Below, in pieces: positions 38,416 to 47,046 of a stretch of DNA of 64,000 nucleotides (position 1 is the stretch's first letter; each line of letters begins with the position of its first letter). The notes under the pieces were generated by a model. It was not told the DNA's origin. It made no database searches and saw nothing but the letters and a program-made list of their open reading frames with translations. The translations under genes and the position numbers were made by a program. This stretch comes from Sphaerisporangium album. Lineage in GTDB: Bacteria > Actinomycetota > Actinomycetes > Streptosporangiales > Streptosporangiaceae. Where the stretch lies: NCBI RefSeq assembly GCF_003323745.1, contig NZ_QOIL01000012.1:1-64000 (forward strand), written 5' to 3'.

Positions 38416-38961
38416 TCAAGATCGGGGGACCAGATGGAGCAGCATGCGCGTGTTGCCGAGGGTGTTGGGCTTGACGTGTTCCAGGTCGAGGAACTCGGCT
38501 ACGCCCTCATCGTAGGAGTCGAGCAACTCGGCGTACACCTCCGGAGACACCGGAGTGCCCTGGATCGGGGCGAAACCGTGCCTGGCGAAGAATTCGACCT
38601 CGAATGTCAGGCAGAAGACCCGCCGCAGCCCCAGATCGCGAGCCGCGTCGATGAGCGCGCCGACGATCATATGCCCGATTCCCAGGCCACGGCAGCGAAT
38701 GTCGACGGCGACGGTGCGGATCTCCGCGAGGTCCTCCCAGAGGACGTGGAGCGCGCCGCACCCCACGACCGCGCCGTCCCGTTCTGCCACCCAGAACTCC
38801 TGGACGTCCTCGTAAAGGGTGACGGTCGACTTGCGCAGCAGGCGCGGGCCGTCGCCGGAGTAGGTGTCGACCAACCGCCTGATCGCCCGGACGTCGGGCG
38901 TGCGGGCTCGTCGCACCACGACCGTGCTGCCGGAGGGCACGGAGGCCACGACCTGCTCCAT
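38416..38961 (-). CDS. argA: N-acetylglutamate synthase-like GNAT acetyltransferase
   Basis: This 181-residue GNAT protein has the acetyl-CoA site in VDIRCRGLGIGHMIV, the acceptor region in VVRRARTPDVRAIRRLVDTY and a closing segment VFCLTFEVEFFARHGF. Its length and sequence match the short actinobacterial ArgA (Rv2747 type), which acetylates glutamate in the first step of arginine synthesis. No other arg genes are nearby. The start is ATG at 38961, just before the GNAT domain; the long upstream extension is not conserved-looking. Confidence 0.85.
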   Translation of the reverse strand: MEQVVASVPSGSTVVVRRARTPDVRAIRRLVDTYSGDGPRLLRKSTVTLYEDVQEFWVAERDGAVVGCGALHVLWEDLAEIRTVAVDIRCRGLGIGHMIVGALIDAARDLGLRRVFCLTFEVEFFARHGFAPIQGTPVSPEVYAELLDSYDEGVAEFLDLEHVKPNTLGNTRMLLHLVPRS

Positions 38962-39283
38962 GAGGCGCCAGGGTATCCCGCCGGGCCGGTCGCCCGTCTC
39001 CGGCGTTACCGCATCGATTCCGGTATCGGACCACCCGAAACCCCGCCGCCCCGACACCCTTGTGGCGGAGGGTAACGGTGTGAACGCATGGTGTCGAAGG
39101 TGCGACGGCGCCATCCGCTTCGGCGGGATTTGACGTTCCTCACACTCGCGGACCTGCGCGGCCCACGCCCATCGTGTGGTCAAAAGCCCGTAAACGCAGC
39201 GTAATGCGGCTTCGTAAGCACTTCGCGCGTGATCGTCCTGTGATGCCCCGGTTGTGAAACCTCAACAGAATCCGCAGTTCCGG

Positions 39284-39312
39284 TTGAGGCGGAACCGTGG
39301 CTGCACTAGTGT
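39284..39312 (+). promoter_or_regulatory. Promoter of the c-di-AMP riboswitch transcript
   Basis: TTGAGG (39284-39289) and TAGTGT (39307-39312) with 17 bases between them, a good match to a vegetative sigma promoter. Transcription would start near 39319 and enter the riboswitch about 30 bases later. Confidence 0.6.
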
Positions 39313-39347
39313 CCAGCGTCGATGCCGGTCATCGCGCAGCGGTGGCC

Positions 39348-39541
39348 GCGCCGCCGAATCCCGGCCGCGTCCCCGTAGCGGCGGGAACCGGGGACCCAAC
39401 GGCGCACGCAGGGGGCACGCCCCCGGCGAGCCGCCATCCCCGGGGTGAATCCGAGAGGGAGGGCATGGACGTGTCCTCTGTGGTCACGCGCTCGGTAGGG
39501 CTACTCCGGCCCGAACCCGTCAGCTAACCCGGTAGGCGGCC
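39348..39541 (+). promoter_or_regulatory. ydaO/yuaA-type cyclic di-AMP riboswitch
   Basis: The RNA has the conserved blocks of the ydaO class in order: CCGCCGAATC (39351-39360), GCGGGAACCGGGGACCC (39381-39397), CCCCGGGGTGAATCC (39438-39452) and CCGAACCCGTCAGCTAACCC (39511-39530), followed by GGTAGGCGG. A variable stem carries the extra arm in the middle. It ends one base before the Shine-Dalgarno of the NlpC/P60 gene, so c-di-AMP binding probably lowers expression of this wall hydrolase, as known for actinobacterial and bacillar ydaO targets. disA in the same window makes the ligand. Confidence 0.92.
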
Positions 39542-39559
39542 GAGGAGAGGAGCTCGTTG

Positions 39560-40627
39560 GTGCAGCCTAGGCGCACGCCTGGTAGAAGCGCGGGCAGGCA
39601 TGCCCGTCCGGAACGAACAGAGCGCGCCCGAGCCGGCGGAGTGACCAAGCGCCTTCCACGCCGGATCGCGCTCGTCGCCGCCGCCCTGACGGCCCTGACG
39701 TTCGGCACGCCGCTCGTGTCGGCGACCGCCGAGCCGAAGCCGAGCCTCAAGGAGCTCAAGAACCAGGTCGAGAGCCTCTACAACCAGATCGAGTCGCTCA
39801 CCGAGCAGTACAACGGCCAGAAGGAACGCCTGAAGCAGGCGCAGCGCTCCGCCGACCTCGCCAAGAAGACCCTCATCCGCAGTGAGACCGACCTGGAGCA
39901 GAAGCGCCGCCAGGCGGCGCTGTACGCCCAGGACGCGTACATGACCGGCGGCGTGGGGTCCTCCCTGGCACTCGCGATGTCCGGCGACCCTGACGGCTAC
40001 CTGGACCGCGCGGCGACCACCTACGCCCTGCAACTGCAGCAGGGCGAGGAGGTCTCCCAGATCACCAAGGCCATGGACATCGCCGAGCGCGCGAAGGAAA
40101 GCGCCAAGGCGCGCGAGGGCGAGGTCAAGAAGCTCGTCGCCGACCTGTCCTCACAGCGCGACAAGATCCGCAAGCTGGTCGCCAGGACCGAGAGCGCGCT
40201 GTTCAAGCGGGCGCTGTCGCAGGCAGGGCAGACGTACGGCAGGGCCACCCGCATCGACATCCCGATCCCCGGCCAGGGCAAGGCGGCCGAGGCCGCCAAG
40301 TGGGCGATGACCCAGCAGCTCAAGCCGTACGTGTGGGGCGCGGCGGGTCCGAGCACCTACGACTGCTCCGGCCTGGTGATGTGGGCCTACCAGAAGGTCG
40401 GCATCAGCCTGCCGCACTACACCGGCGACCAGTGGACCGCGGGCACGCACATCAACCGGGAGGACATGCGCCCGGGCGACCTGGTCTTCTTCTACAGCGA
40501 CCTGCACCACGTCGGCATCTACATCGGCGGCGGAATGATGGTGCACGCCCCGCGCACGGGTGACGTCGTGCGGGTCGTCCCGCTGGGCAACCGACCGTTC
40601 GCCGGAGCCGTGCGCATCGCCGACTGA
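39560..40627 (+). CDS. NlpC/P60 peptidoglycan endopeptidase under a c-di-AMP riboswitch
   Basis: This 355-residue secreted protein has a Sec-type signal segment at about residues 30-55 (RRIALVAAALTALTFGTPLV) and a coiled-coil region (about 60-210; VESLYNQIESLTEQYNGQKE). The C-terminal NlpC/P60 domain has the catalytic Cys in TYDCSGLVMWAYQ and the His in DLHHVGIYIGG. It cuts peptide stems of peptidoglycan. GTG at 39560 with GAGGAGAGG nine bases upstream is the most likely start, giving a long n-region; a GTG at 39641 would give a usual signal peptide. Coiled-coil NlpC proteins of this kind act in cell separation. Confidence 0.92.
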   Translation: MQPRRTPGRSAGRHARPERTERARAGGVTKRLPRRIALVAAALTALTFGTPLVSATAEPKPSLKELKNQVESLYNQIESLTEQYNGQKERLKQAQRSADLAKKTLIRSETDLEQKRRQAALYAQDAYMTGGVGSSLALAMSGDPDGYLDRAATTYALQLQQGEEVSQITKAMDIAERAKESAKAREGEVKKLVADLSSQRDKIRKLVARTESALFKRALSQAGQTYGRATRIDIPIPGQGKAAEAAKWAMTQQLKPYVWGAAGPSTYDCSGLVMWAYQKVGISLPHYTGDQWTAGTHINREDMRPGDLVFFYSDLHHVGIYIGGGMMVHAPRTGDVVRVVPLGNRPFAGAVRIAD

Positions 40628-40631
40628 CCCC

Positions 40632-40671
40632 GTTCGGGGCGCGGACGCCCGCATCGCCGACCGCCCCGAAC
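40632..40671 (+). terminator. Hairpin after the NlpC/P60 gene
   Basis: GTTCGGGGCG and CGCCCCGAAC form perfect 10-base arms with a 20-base loop, five bases after the stop codon. Confidence 0.65.
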
Positions 40672-40751
40672 CGCCGATCCGAAGGCTCGGCCATAGGCAC
40701 AGCGCGCCGGACGGCGGGCGGCCGATTCCCGGGGTGGCGGACCCCCGCGGG

Positions 40752-41000
40752 CTAGATCAGCCTGCGGCGGGCCGCCCATGCCACGGCCTCGATGGCGGTG
40801 GCGACGCCGATGCGGTCGCAGATGCCCCGGAGGCGGCGCCTGACCGTACGGCCGCTGACGTCGAGCCGCCGGCCCACGCGGTCGACGGTCACGCCCTTGG
40901 CCAGTTCGGCGAGCAATAGAAGATCATCGTCACTCAATCCCACGCCGTCTGATCCCGGGGGAATGTCATTCCCTCGGGAAACCAGATCCGGATACGCCAT
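40752..41000 (-). CDS. Stand-alone LuxR-type helix-turn-helix protein (82 residues)
   Basis: Almost the whole protein is a GerE/LuxR-like DNA-binding domain (LSDDDLLLLAELAKGVTVDR, then VSGRTVRRRLRGICDRIG, then AVAWAARRRLI). No receiver or ligand domain is present. The ATG at 41000 has GGAGGA seven bases upstream, while the open frame upstream of it has none. Small proteins of this kind act as orphan regulators of development or secondary metabolism in actinomycetes. Targets are unknown; no partner kinase is nearby. Confidence 0.8.
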   Translation of the reverse strand: MAYPDLVSRGNDIPPGSDGVGLSDDDLLLLAELAKGVTVDRVGRRLDVSGRTVRRRLRGICDRIGVATAIEAVAWAARRRLI

Positions 41001-41515
41001 CGGGTGTCCTCCCCCACGACGAACTCGGCACATACTCGGAATGCTTCTAGCCCGCCCGTCAGGAACGGTAAACGCCACGTTCAAAGGTCGTCAAGCTCCG
41101 GCCCTCCATAGGTGTTAGCTTCTTGATTGACATACCAGTGCATATGTGAACTACTCATGACATGTTCGCGAACCCATAGGCTAGGCCTGACATGCGGGAA
41201 GATCGACGAAGGCACCGGCCGGGGACGCGGCCCCGGACGCCCGCGATGCTGGTCGACGACGGGTTCGGCGGCGCGTGCGGTGGGATCACCCCCGCCGCGC
41301 ATATAAGATCAACGCCTCTCCGCCCCTAATTATCCGTGAAATCACGGGTGCTTTCCGACCTTTTCCGGCCGGACGCGCCCGCGTACGGAAGGTGTCCCCG
41401 CGACGGCTTTAGACTCTATGGATCTCGCCCGGCCGCGTAATCGGCACGGGCTCTTCGATTTGGATCTCGGCCGGTCCCCGGATCACGGCCGTCCCCGCCC
41501 ACGCGGGCGAAAGGG
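41001..41515. other. Gap between the HTH gene and coaX
   Basis: 515 bases with an unusually AT-rich core (41100-41160). The - strand holds a 25-codon frame at 41081-41158 (MSSSHMHWYVNQEANTYGGP, then ELDDL), without a ribosome binding site and with unusual A/T-ending codons; it may be a leader or chance. Two short dyads are present: GTTCGCGAAC (41164-41173) and CCGTGA/TCACGG (41334-41347). The promoter of the HTH gene should lie in the left part. Confidence 0.45.
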
Positions 41516-42298
41516 TCAGCTGGTGTTGCGGTTGTAGATGAGCCGCAACCCGATCAGCGTGAGCCACGGCTCGTGCACGTCGATCGATCGCGCCTCGTCC
41601 ACCACGGGGGACGCGAGCGAGCCGGTGGCCACGACCGTGACGTCGTCGGGGTCGGCGGCCAGCTCGGGCGCCATGCGCTCGACGATGCCGTCGACCTGCC
41701 CCGCGAAGCCGTAGATGATGCCGGCCTGGAGCGCCTCGACGGTGTTCTTGGCGATCACCGAGCGGGGGCGCACGAGCTCCACCTTGTGGAGCTGGGCGCC
41801 CGCCGCCGCCAGCGCGTCCACGGAGATCTCGATGCCGGGGGCGGTGATCGCGCCGATGTACTCGCCCTTGGCGGACACGGCGTCGAACGAGGTCGCCGTG
41901 CCGAAATCGACGATCACGCACGGCCCGCCGTACAACGTGATGGCCGCGAGCGCGTTGACGATGCGGTCGCTGCCGACCTCCTTGGGGTTGTCCATGCGTA
42001 CCGGGACGCCGGTGCGGACGCCGGGCTCGACGACGACGGCGGTGACGTCGCCGTAGTAACGCCGGCACATCTCGCGCATCTCGTTCAGCACGGACGGGAC
42101 GGTGGAGCAGATGGCGATGCCGCTGATGTCGGCGCCCTTGAGCAGGGGGCTCTGGCCGAGCAGCCCCTGCAGGACGACCGCGATCTCGTCGGCGGTGCGC
42201 CTCGCGTCCGTGGCGAGGCGCCAGTGCTCGATGAGCTCCTCGCCCTCGAAGAGGCCGAGCACGGTGTGCGTGTTGCCGACGTCGATCGTGAGCAGCAT
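41516..42298 (-). CDS. coaX: Type III pantothenate kinase CoaX
   Basis: This 260-residue ASKHA-fold kinase phosphorylates pantothenate, the first step of coenzyme A synthesis, and is not inhibited by CoA. Motifs: the phosphate-1 loop DVGNTHTVLGLFEG, GVPVRMDNPKEVGSDRI and DFGTATSFDAVSAKGEYIGA. The ATG at 42298 shares its A with the last base of the nadC stop codon (TGATG), so translation is coupled. panC, encoded upstream, makes its substrate. No other pantothenate kinase gene is in the window. Confidence 0.96.
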   Translation of the reverse strand: MLLTIDVGNTHTVLGLFEGEELIEHWRLATDARRTADEIAVVLQGLLGQSPLLKGADISGIAICSTVPSVLNEMREMCRRYYGDVTAVVVEPGVRTGVPVRMDNPKEVGSDRIVNALAAITLYGGPCVIVDFGTATSFDAVSAKGEYIGAITAPGIEISVDALAAAGAQLHKVELVRPRSVIAKNTVEALQAGIIYGFAGQVDGIVERMAPELAADPDDVTVVATGSLASPVVDEARSIDVHEPWLTLIGLRLIYNRNTS

Positions 42299-44856
42299 CA
42301 AGCCCCCCGTAGGTCCAGAGCGATGTCGAGTGCGGGCGCGGAGTGGGTCAGCGCCCCCACAGCAAGGTAGTCAACACCGGTTTCGGCGACCTCACGCGCC
42401 GATTCCAAGCTGAGACCGCCGCTGGCCTCCAGGCGCGCCCTGCCGTCCACCAGGCGCACGGCCAGCGCCAGTTCCTCGACGGTGAAGTTGTCCAGCAGGA
42501 TCTCCTCCGCCCCTTCCGCCAGCACCGGTTCGAGCTGGTCGATCCGGTCCACCTCCACCTCGATGGGCAGCCCGGGGTACGCCGACCGCACCGCGCGGAA
42601 CGCCTCGGCGACCCCACCCGCCGCCACCACGTGATTGTCCTTGATCAAGGCCGCGTCCGAAAGGGACATGCGGTGGTTCACCCCGCCGCCGCACCTGACC
42701 GCGTACTTCTCCAGGGCGCGCAGTCCTGCGAGGGTCTTGCGGGTGTCGCGGACGCGCGCCCTGGCGCCGTCCACGGCCCTGACCCAGCGGTGGGTGAGCG
42801 TGGCGATCCCCGACAGGTGGGTGAGCAGGTTGAGCGCGGTGCGCTCGGCCGTGAGGAGGTCGCGCGCCGGGCCGGTCAGGGTCATCAGGACGTCCCCGCG
42901 CGCGACGCGCTCGCCGTCCTTCACGTGGCGCTCGGCCGTGACGCGTCCCTGGGAGGCCGCGAGGAACACCGCCTCGGCGACCGCGAGGCCCGCCACCACG
43001 CCGTCGGCGCGGGCCACGAGGTCGCCGACGGCCGTCTGACCGGCCGGGACGGTGGCGATCGTGGTCACGTCACCCTCTTCGGCGATGTCCTCGGCGAGGG
43101 CCGTGTCGATCACCGCGGCGACCGCCGCCGGGTCGAGGCCGGCCAGGGTGAGGTCCGCCTCCAGGTGGCCGGCGAGCGCCGTCTCCGCGGGCCCGCCTTC
43201 ATGCCGCCGGTATGTCATGCCCAGTCCTTCCTCGCCCAGGATCACATCCAGGTGTCCCAGCCATCCGGCATCGTCGCGCTCAGGGTGGTCCTCGCGCCAG
43301 TGCGAGCCGCGCGTCTCCTCGCGGGCCCCGGCCGCCGCGACGAGCGCGGTGGCCACCGTGAGCAGGTTCGTGGTCTCCCAGGACTCCGTGCACGGCTCGA
43401 CGGCCACGGGCGTCCACCGGGCGTCCAGGAGGCCGCGGGCGACCTCCGACAGGCTCGCCGCGCCGCGCAGCACGCCCGCGCCCGCGCTCATCCGGCCCTG
43501 GACGCGGGCGCGCGCCCGGGGGTCGACCAGCCCGGCGGCGCGGCCGTCGTCCACCGGCTCGCCGGGCGCGGGACGCACCGCGGCGAGGTCGGCCGCGATG
43601 CGCTCGGCGAAGACGAGGCCCTCCAGCAGCGAGTTGGACGCGAGCCGGTTGGCGCCGTGCACGCCCGTGCAGGCGACCTCGCCGCAGGCGTACAGGCCGG
43701 GGACGCTGGTGCGGCCGCGCAGGTCGGTGCGGACGCCGCCGCTGGCGTAGTGCGCCGCGGGGGCGACCGGGATGGGCTCGCGGACCGGGTCGATGCCGTG
43801 CTCCAGGCAGATGGCGTGGATCGTGGGGAAGCGCGTGCGCCACTTCTCCTCGCCGAAGTGCCGCGCGTCGAGGTGGACGTGGGGCGCTCCGGTCTCCAGC
43901 ATCCTGCGCATGATCGCCTTGGCGACGACGTCGCGGGGGGCCAGCTCGGCGAGCTCGTGGACGCCGGTCATGAACCGCTCGCCCGCGTCGTCGAGGAGGA
44001 CGGCGCCCTCACCACGCACGGCCTCGGAGATGAGCGGCTGCTGCCCGGTCGCGTCCTCGCCCAGCCACAGCACCGTCGGGTGGAACTGGACGAACTCCAG
44101 GTCCCGCACGACCGCCCCGGCCCGCAGCGCGAGCGCCACGCCGTCGCCCGTGGAGACGAGCGGGTTGGTGGTGGCGGAGTAGACCTGCCCCATACCTCCG
44201 GTGGCCAGCACGACGGCGCCCGCGCGGACCGCGCCCACGCCGTCCCTGGCACCCTCGCCCATCACGTGGAGGGTGACCCCGCAGGCGGCGCCGGAGGCGT
44301 CCTTGAGCAGGTCCAGCACGAGCGCGTGCTCGATGACCTCGATGCCGCCGCGCTCGGGCCCCGGGGCGGCCGCCCGTACGGCCTCGATCAGGGCTCGCTG
44401 CACCTCGGCGCCGGTCGCGTCGCCGCCGGCGTGGACGATGCGGTCGCGGTGGTGGCCGCCCTCGCGGGTGAGCTGGAGCCTGCCGCCGGGGTCGCGGTCG
44501 AAGCGCGCGCCGTGCCGCATGAGGCGGCGCAGCGCGTCCGGGCCCTCGGTCACCAGGGTCTGCACGGCCCGCGGGTCGCAGAGGCCGACGCCGGCGACCA
44601 GCGTGTCGCCGAGGTGCTCGTCGGGCGAGTCGGCGGGGTCGAGCACGGCGGCGATCCCGCCCTGCGCCCAGCGCGTGGAACCCGCGGACAGCACGTCCTT
44701 GGTGACGACGAGCACCCGGGCGCCGGGGGCGAGCTCGGCGTAGTGCAGCGCCACGGTGAGACCCGCGATGCCGGACCCGACGACGACGACGTCCGCGTGG
44801 ACGGTCCAGCCGGGGGCGGGCGCGGTGAGCCGCCGGGGGATGGGCGGGTGGGACAT
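42298..44856 (-). CDS. nadBC: Fused L-aspartate oxidase and quinolinate phosphoribosyltransferase (NadB-NadC)
   Basis: One uninterrupted frame of 852 residues contains both enzymes. Residues 1 to about 560 are NadB: FAD site VVVVGSGIAGLTVALHY, active-site part SAGSTRWAQGGIAAV, HGANRLASNSLLEGLVF, then a succinate-dehydrogenase-like helical end. Residues about 580 to 852 are NadC: AEDIAEEGDVTTIA, RDTRKTLAGLRALEKYAVRC, GGGVNHRMSLSDAALIKDNH and ILLDNFTVEELALAV. No stop or new ribosome binding site appears at the junction (EGLGMTYRRHEGGPAETALA). Together they cover the first and third steps from aspartate to nicotinate mononucleotide; NadA is not in this window. The ATG at 44856 has GGGGAG upstream. 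Confidence 0.93.
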   Translation of the reverse strand: MSHPPIPRRLTAPAPGWTVHADVVVVGSGIAGLTVALHYAELAPGARVLVVTKDVLSAGSTRWAQGGIAAVLDPADSPDEHLGDTLVAGVGLCDPRAVQTLVTEGPDALRRLMRHGARFDRDPGGRLQLTREGGHHRDRIVHAGGDATGAEVQRALIEAVRAAAPGPERGGIEVIEHALVLDLLKDASGAACGVTLHVMGEGARDGVGAVRAGAVVLATGGMGQVYSATTNPLVSTGDGVALALRAGAVVRDLEFVQFHPTVLWLGEDATGQQPLISEAVRGEGAVLLDDAGERFMTGVHELAELAPRDVVAKAIMRRMLETGAPHVHLDARHFGEEKWRTRFPTIHAICLEHGIDPVREPIPVAPAAHYASGGVRTDLRGRTSVPGLYACGEVACTGVHGANRLASNSLLEGLVFAERIAADLAAVRPAPGEPVDDGRAAGLVDPRARARVQGRMSAGAGVLRGAASLSEVARGLLDARWTPVAVEPCTESWETTNLLTVATALVAAAGAREETRGSHWREDHPERDDAGWLGHLDVILGEEGLGMTYRRHEGGPAETALAGHLEADLTLAGLDPAAVAAVIDTALAEDIAEEGDVTTIATVPAGQTAVGDLVARADGVVAGLAVAEAVFLAASQGRVTAERHVKDGERVARGDVLMTLTGPARDLLTAERTALNLLTHLSGIATLTHRWVRAVDGARARVRDTRKTLAGLRALEKYAVRCGGGVNHRMSLSDAALIKDNHVVAAGGVAEAFRAVRSAYPGLPIEVEVDRIDQLEPVLAEGAEEILLDNFTVEELALAVRLVDGRARLEASGGLSLESAREVAETGVDYLAVGALTHSAPALDIALDLRGA

Positions 44857-44965
44857 GGATCGCTCCCCTCATTTCGTCAACATGACGATAACGGACGAGG
44901 CAAGACGGCGAGGTAGAGGGGTGGGGCGAATGGCGTTATCGCAGGTGAAAGCCCAAAGTACCGGA

Positions 44966-45844
44966 CTAGGGGGCGAGGGTGAGCACGACGTTGTCGATCA
45001 GCCGGGTGCCCCCTACCTTCGCCGCGACGACGAGGATCGCCTCCCCCTCGTGGTCCTCTCCGACGGCGTCGAACGTCGCGGGGTCGACCAGGCTCAGGTA
45101 GTCGAGCGCCAGCGGAGGATCGGCCACCGCCGCCGCGTCCAGCACGGCGTGCGCCGCGCCCAGGACGTCCTCGGGACGCTTGTGCGCCGCGCCCTCGCGA
45201 AGGGCCGCCGAGAGCGCCAGGGCCGTGGCGCGGTCGGCGGCCGAGAGGTAGCGGTTGCGGCTGGACAGGGCGAGCCCGTCCGGCTCGCGGACCGTCGGCG
45301 CGCCCACGATGTCGATCGGCAGGTTGAGATCGGCGACCATGCGGCGGATCATCGCGAGCTGCTGGGCGTCCTTCTGCCCGAAGACGGCGACGTCGGGCCG
45401 GACCAGGTTGAACAGCTTGAGGACGATCGTCAGCACGCCGTCGAAGTGGCCCGGGCGGAAGGCCCCCTCCACGATCGTGCCCATACGGCCGGACGAGACG
45501 CCGACCTGCCGGTCGGGCAGGTAGATCTCGTCGGCCGCCGGGGCGAAGACCAGCTCGACGCCCTCGGCCGCGCAGACCTCCAGGTCGGCGTCGAACGTCC
45601 GGGGATAGCGGGAGAAGTCCTCGCTCGGGCCGAACTGGAGGGGGTTGACGAAGATGCTCACCGCGACGTGCCCGGCCCGCTCGCGGGCGTGGCGGATCAG
45701 CGAGCGGTGCCCCTCGTGCAGCGCCCCCATCGTGGGGACCAGCGCGAGCGTCCCCGGTCCCTCGTCCCCCGCGGAGGCGCCGACGCCGAGCGCCGCACGG
45801 GCCGCGAGGAGCTCGGAACGGTCATGCGCGACGATCACGTCCAC
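44966..45844 (-). CDS. panC: Pantothenate synthetase PanC
   Basis: This 292-residue enzyme joins pantoate and beta-alanine with ATP. The signatures are [18 protein letters not shown] (with HxGH), [34 protein letters not shown] and a KMSKS-like LSSRNRYLS. The start is GTG at 45844. The preceding gene on the same strand is the DUF2520 protein, which ends 60 bases earlier, and nadBC follows 109 bases later, so CoA and NAD precursors are made from one stretch. Confidence 0.97.
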   Translation of the reverse strand: MDVIVAHDRSELLAARAALGVGASAGDEGPGTLALVPTMGALHEGHRSLIRHARERAGHVAVSIFVNPLQFGPSEDFSRYPRTFDADLEVCAAEGVELVFAPAADEIYLPDRQVGVSSGRMGTIVEGAFRPGHFDGVLTIVLKLFNLVRPDVAVFGQKDAQQLAMIRRMVADLNLPIDIVGAPTVREPDGLALSSRNRYLSAADRATALALSAALREGAAHKRPEDVLGAAHAVLDAAAVADPPLALDYLSLVDPATFDAVGEDHEGEAILVVAAKVGGTRLIDNVVLTLAP

Positions 45845-45904
45845 AGGTCGCCTCCAGGGGTCTGCCGCCGGGCGCCCGGCCCGGCCGCGTCGGTGTCCGC
45901 GGTT

Positions 45905-46795
45905 TCACGTCCACGTGTTGCCGCCGAGCGCGTCGAGCAGGCGCTCGGCGGCCTCGGGCTTCAGCAGCCCGGCCGCGAGGGCGCGGTCGGCGGTGAGCCG
46001 GGCCAGCGCGATGTACGCGTCCGCGGCCTCGGGCGCGGCGAGGATCAGCGCGTCGACGTGCCTGCGCACGGTGCCCGCGTCGCCGCGCACGACCGGCCCG
46101 GTGAGCCCGGCCAGGCCGAGGCGCAGCGCGTTGTCCAGGGCCGCGCCGAGCAACGGCCCCAGCATGCGGCCCGGGTGCTCGACGCCGATCTTCCTCAGCA
46201 GTTCCTGCGACTCGGCGATCAGCGTCACCATGTGGTTCGCGGCGCCCGCCAGGGCGGCGTGGTAGAGCGCGCGGTCCTCGTCCGGGATCCACACCGGCTC
46301 ACCGCCCATCTCGATCACCAGGGCCTCGGCGACGGGCCTAAGCACCTCGGGCGCGGTGACGCCGAACGAGCAGCCCACCAGGCGGCGCAGGTCGTCGTCC
46401 CTGCCGGTGAAGGTCATCACGGGGTGGAGCGCGAACGGCAGCGCGCCGGCGGCCGTGGCCGGTTCGAGGACGCCGAGGCCGTACGCGCCGCTGGTGTGCA
46501 GGAGCATCTTGCCGCGCAGGTCCACGCCGGTGGCGGCGAGGCCGGAGACGAGGCCGGGCAGCACGTCGTCGGGGACGGTGAGCAGCACCAGCTCGGCCTG
46601 GCGGATGACGTCCTCGGGCCGGGAGAGTCCGATGCCGAGACGCTCGGCGGCCCGGCGGCGCGAGTCCTCCGAGACCCCGGCGGCGGCCGCGACATGATGC
46701 CCGGCCTGCGCGAGCGCGGCGCCGAGCACCGAGCCCACCCGCCCGGCGCCGAGCACGCCCACCGCGAGGCGCCCCGGCCGGTCGCTTGTCCGCAT
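45905..46795 (-). CDS. Rossmann-fold and DUF2520 protein, possible ketopantoate reductase
   Basis: This 296-residue protein has an N-terminal NAD(P)-binding fold (VGVLGAGRVGSVLGAALAQA) like the F420-dependent NADP reductase/PanE superfamily and a C-terminal DUF2520 domain (about 150-290; EMGGEPVWIPDEDRALYHAA). Proteins of this kind are commonly encoded beside panC or panB; a ketopantoate-reductase role has been proposed for unrelated PanG proteins and may apply here, but is not shown. ATG at 46795 was preferred over 46816 as the fold begins soon after; neither has a strong ribosome binding site. Confidence 0.78.
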   Translation of the reverse strand: MRTSDRPGRLAVGVLGAGRVGSVLGAALAQAGHHVAAAAGVSEDSRRRAAERLGIGLSRPEDVIRQAELVLLTVPDDVLPGLVSGLAATGVDLRGKMLLHTSGAYGLGVLEPATAAGALPFALHPVMTFTGRDDDLRRLVGCSFGVTAPEVLRPVAEALVIEMGGEPVWIPDEDRALYHAALAGAANHMVTLIAESQELLRKIGVEHPGRMLGPLLGAALDNALRLGLAGLTGPVVRGDAGTVRRHVDALILAAPEAADAYIALARLTADRALAAGLLKPEAAERLLDALGGNTWT

Positions 46796-47046
46796 CACGT
46801 TCCCGTTCACCTTCATGTATCGAAACCCAGTCGTCCAGAGTAACGGGCGCGCCCCGGGTCGCCGTGGTTCGGCTCCTGTTGGACGCGTTTCCGCGTTGAC
46901 TTGGGCAATCAAAAGGTGATTTCTGCGTATATATATGCCTAAAGAGGGACGTGCTTTGGTGTCGCCGGTCGCGAATCATCACGGCCCATCGGGGCGGTCA
47001 AGATGAGGGTCAAAGCGCGCCGTCATCGTTGGTAGCGTCCAGTGAC

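Noticed and set aside
39464-39526. ATG inside the riboswitch as a small gene
   Set aside because: The frame overlaps conserved riboswitch blocks and ends at their conserved TAA; conservation is explained by RNA.
42343-44916. 857-codon + strand frame opposite nadBC
   Set aside because: Antisense shadow with typical Gly/Val/His/Asp-rich composition; no start signals.
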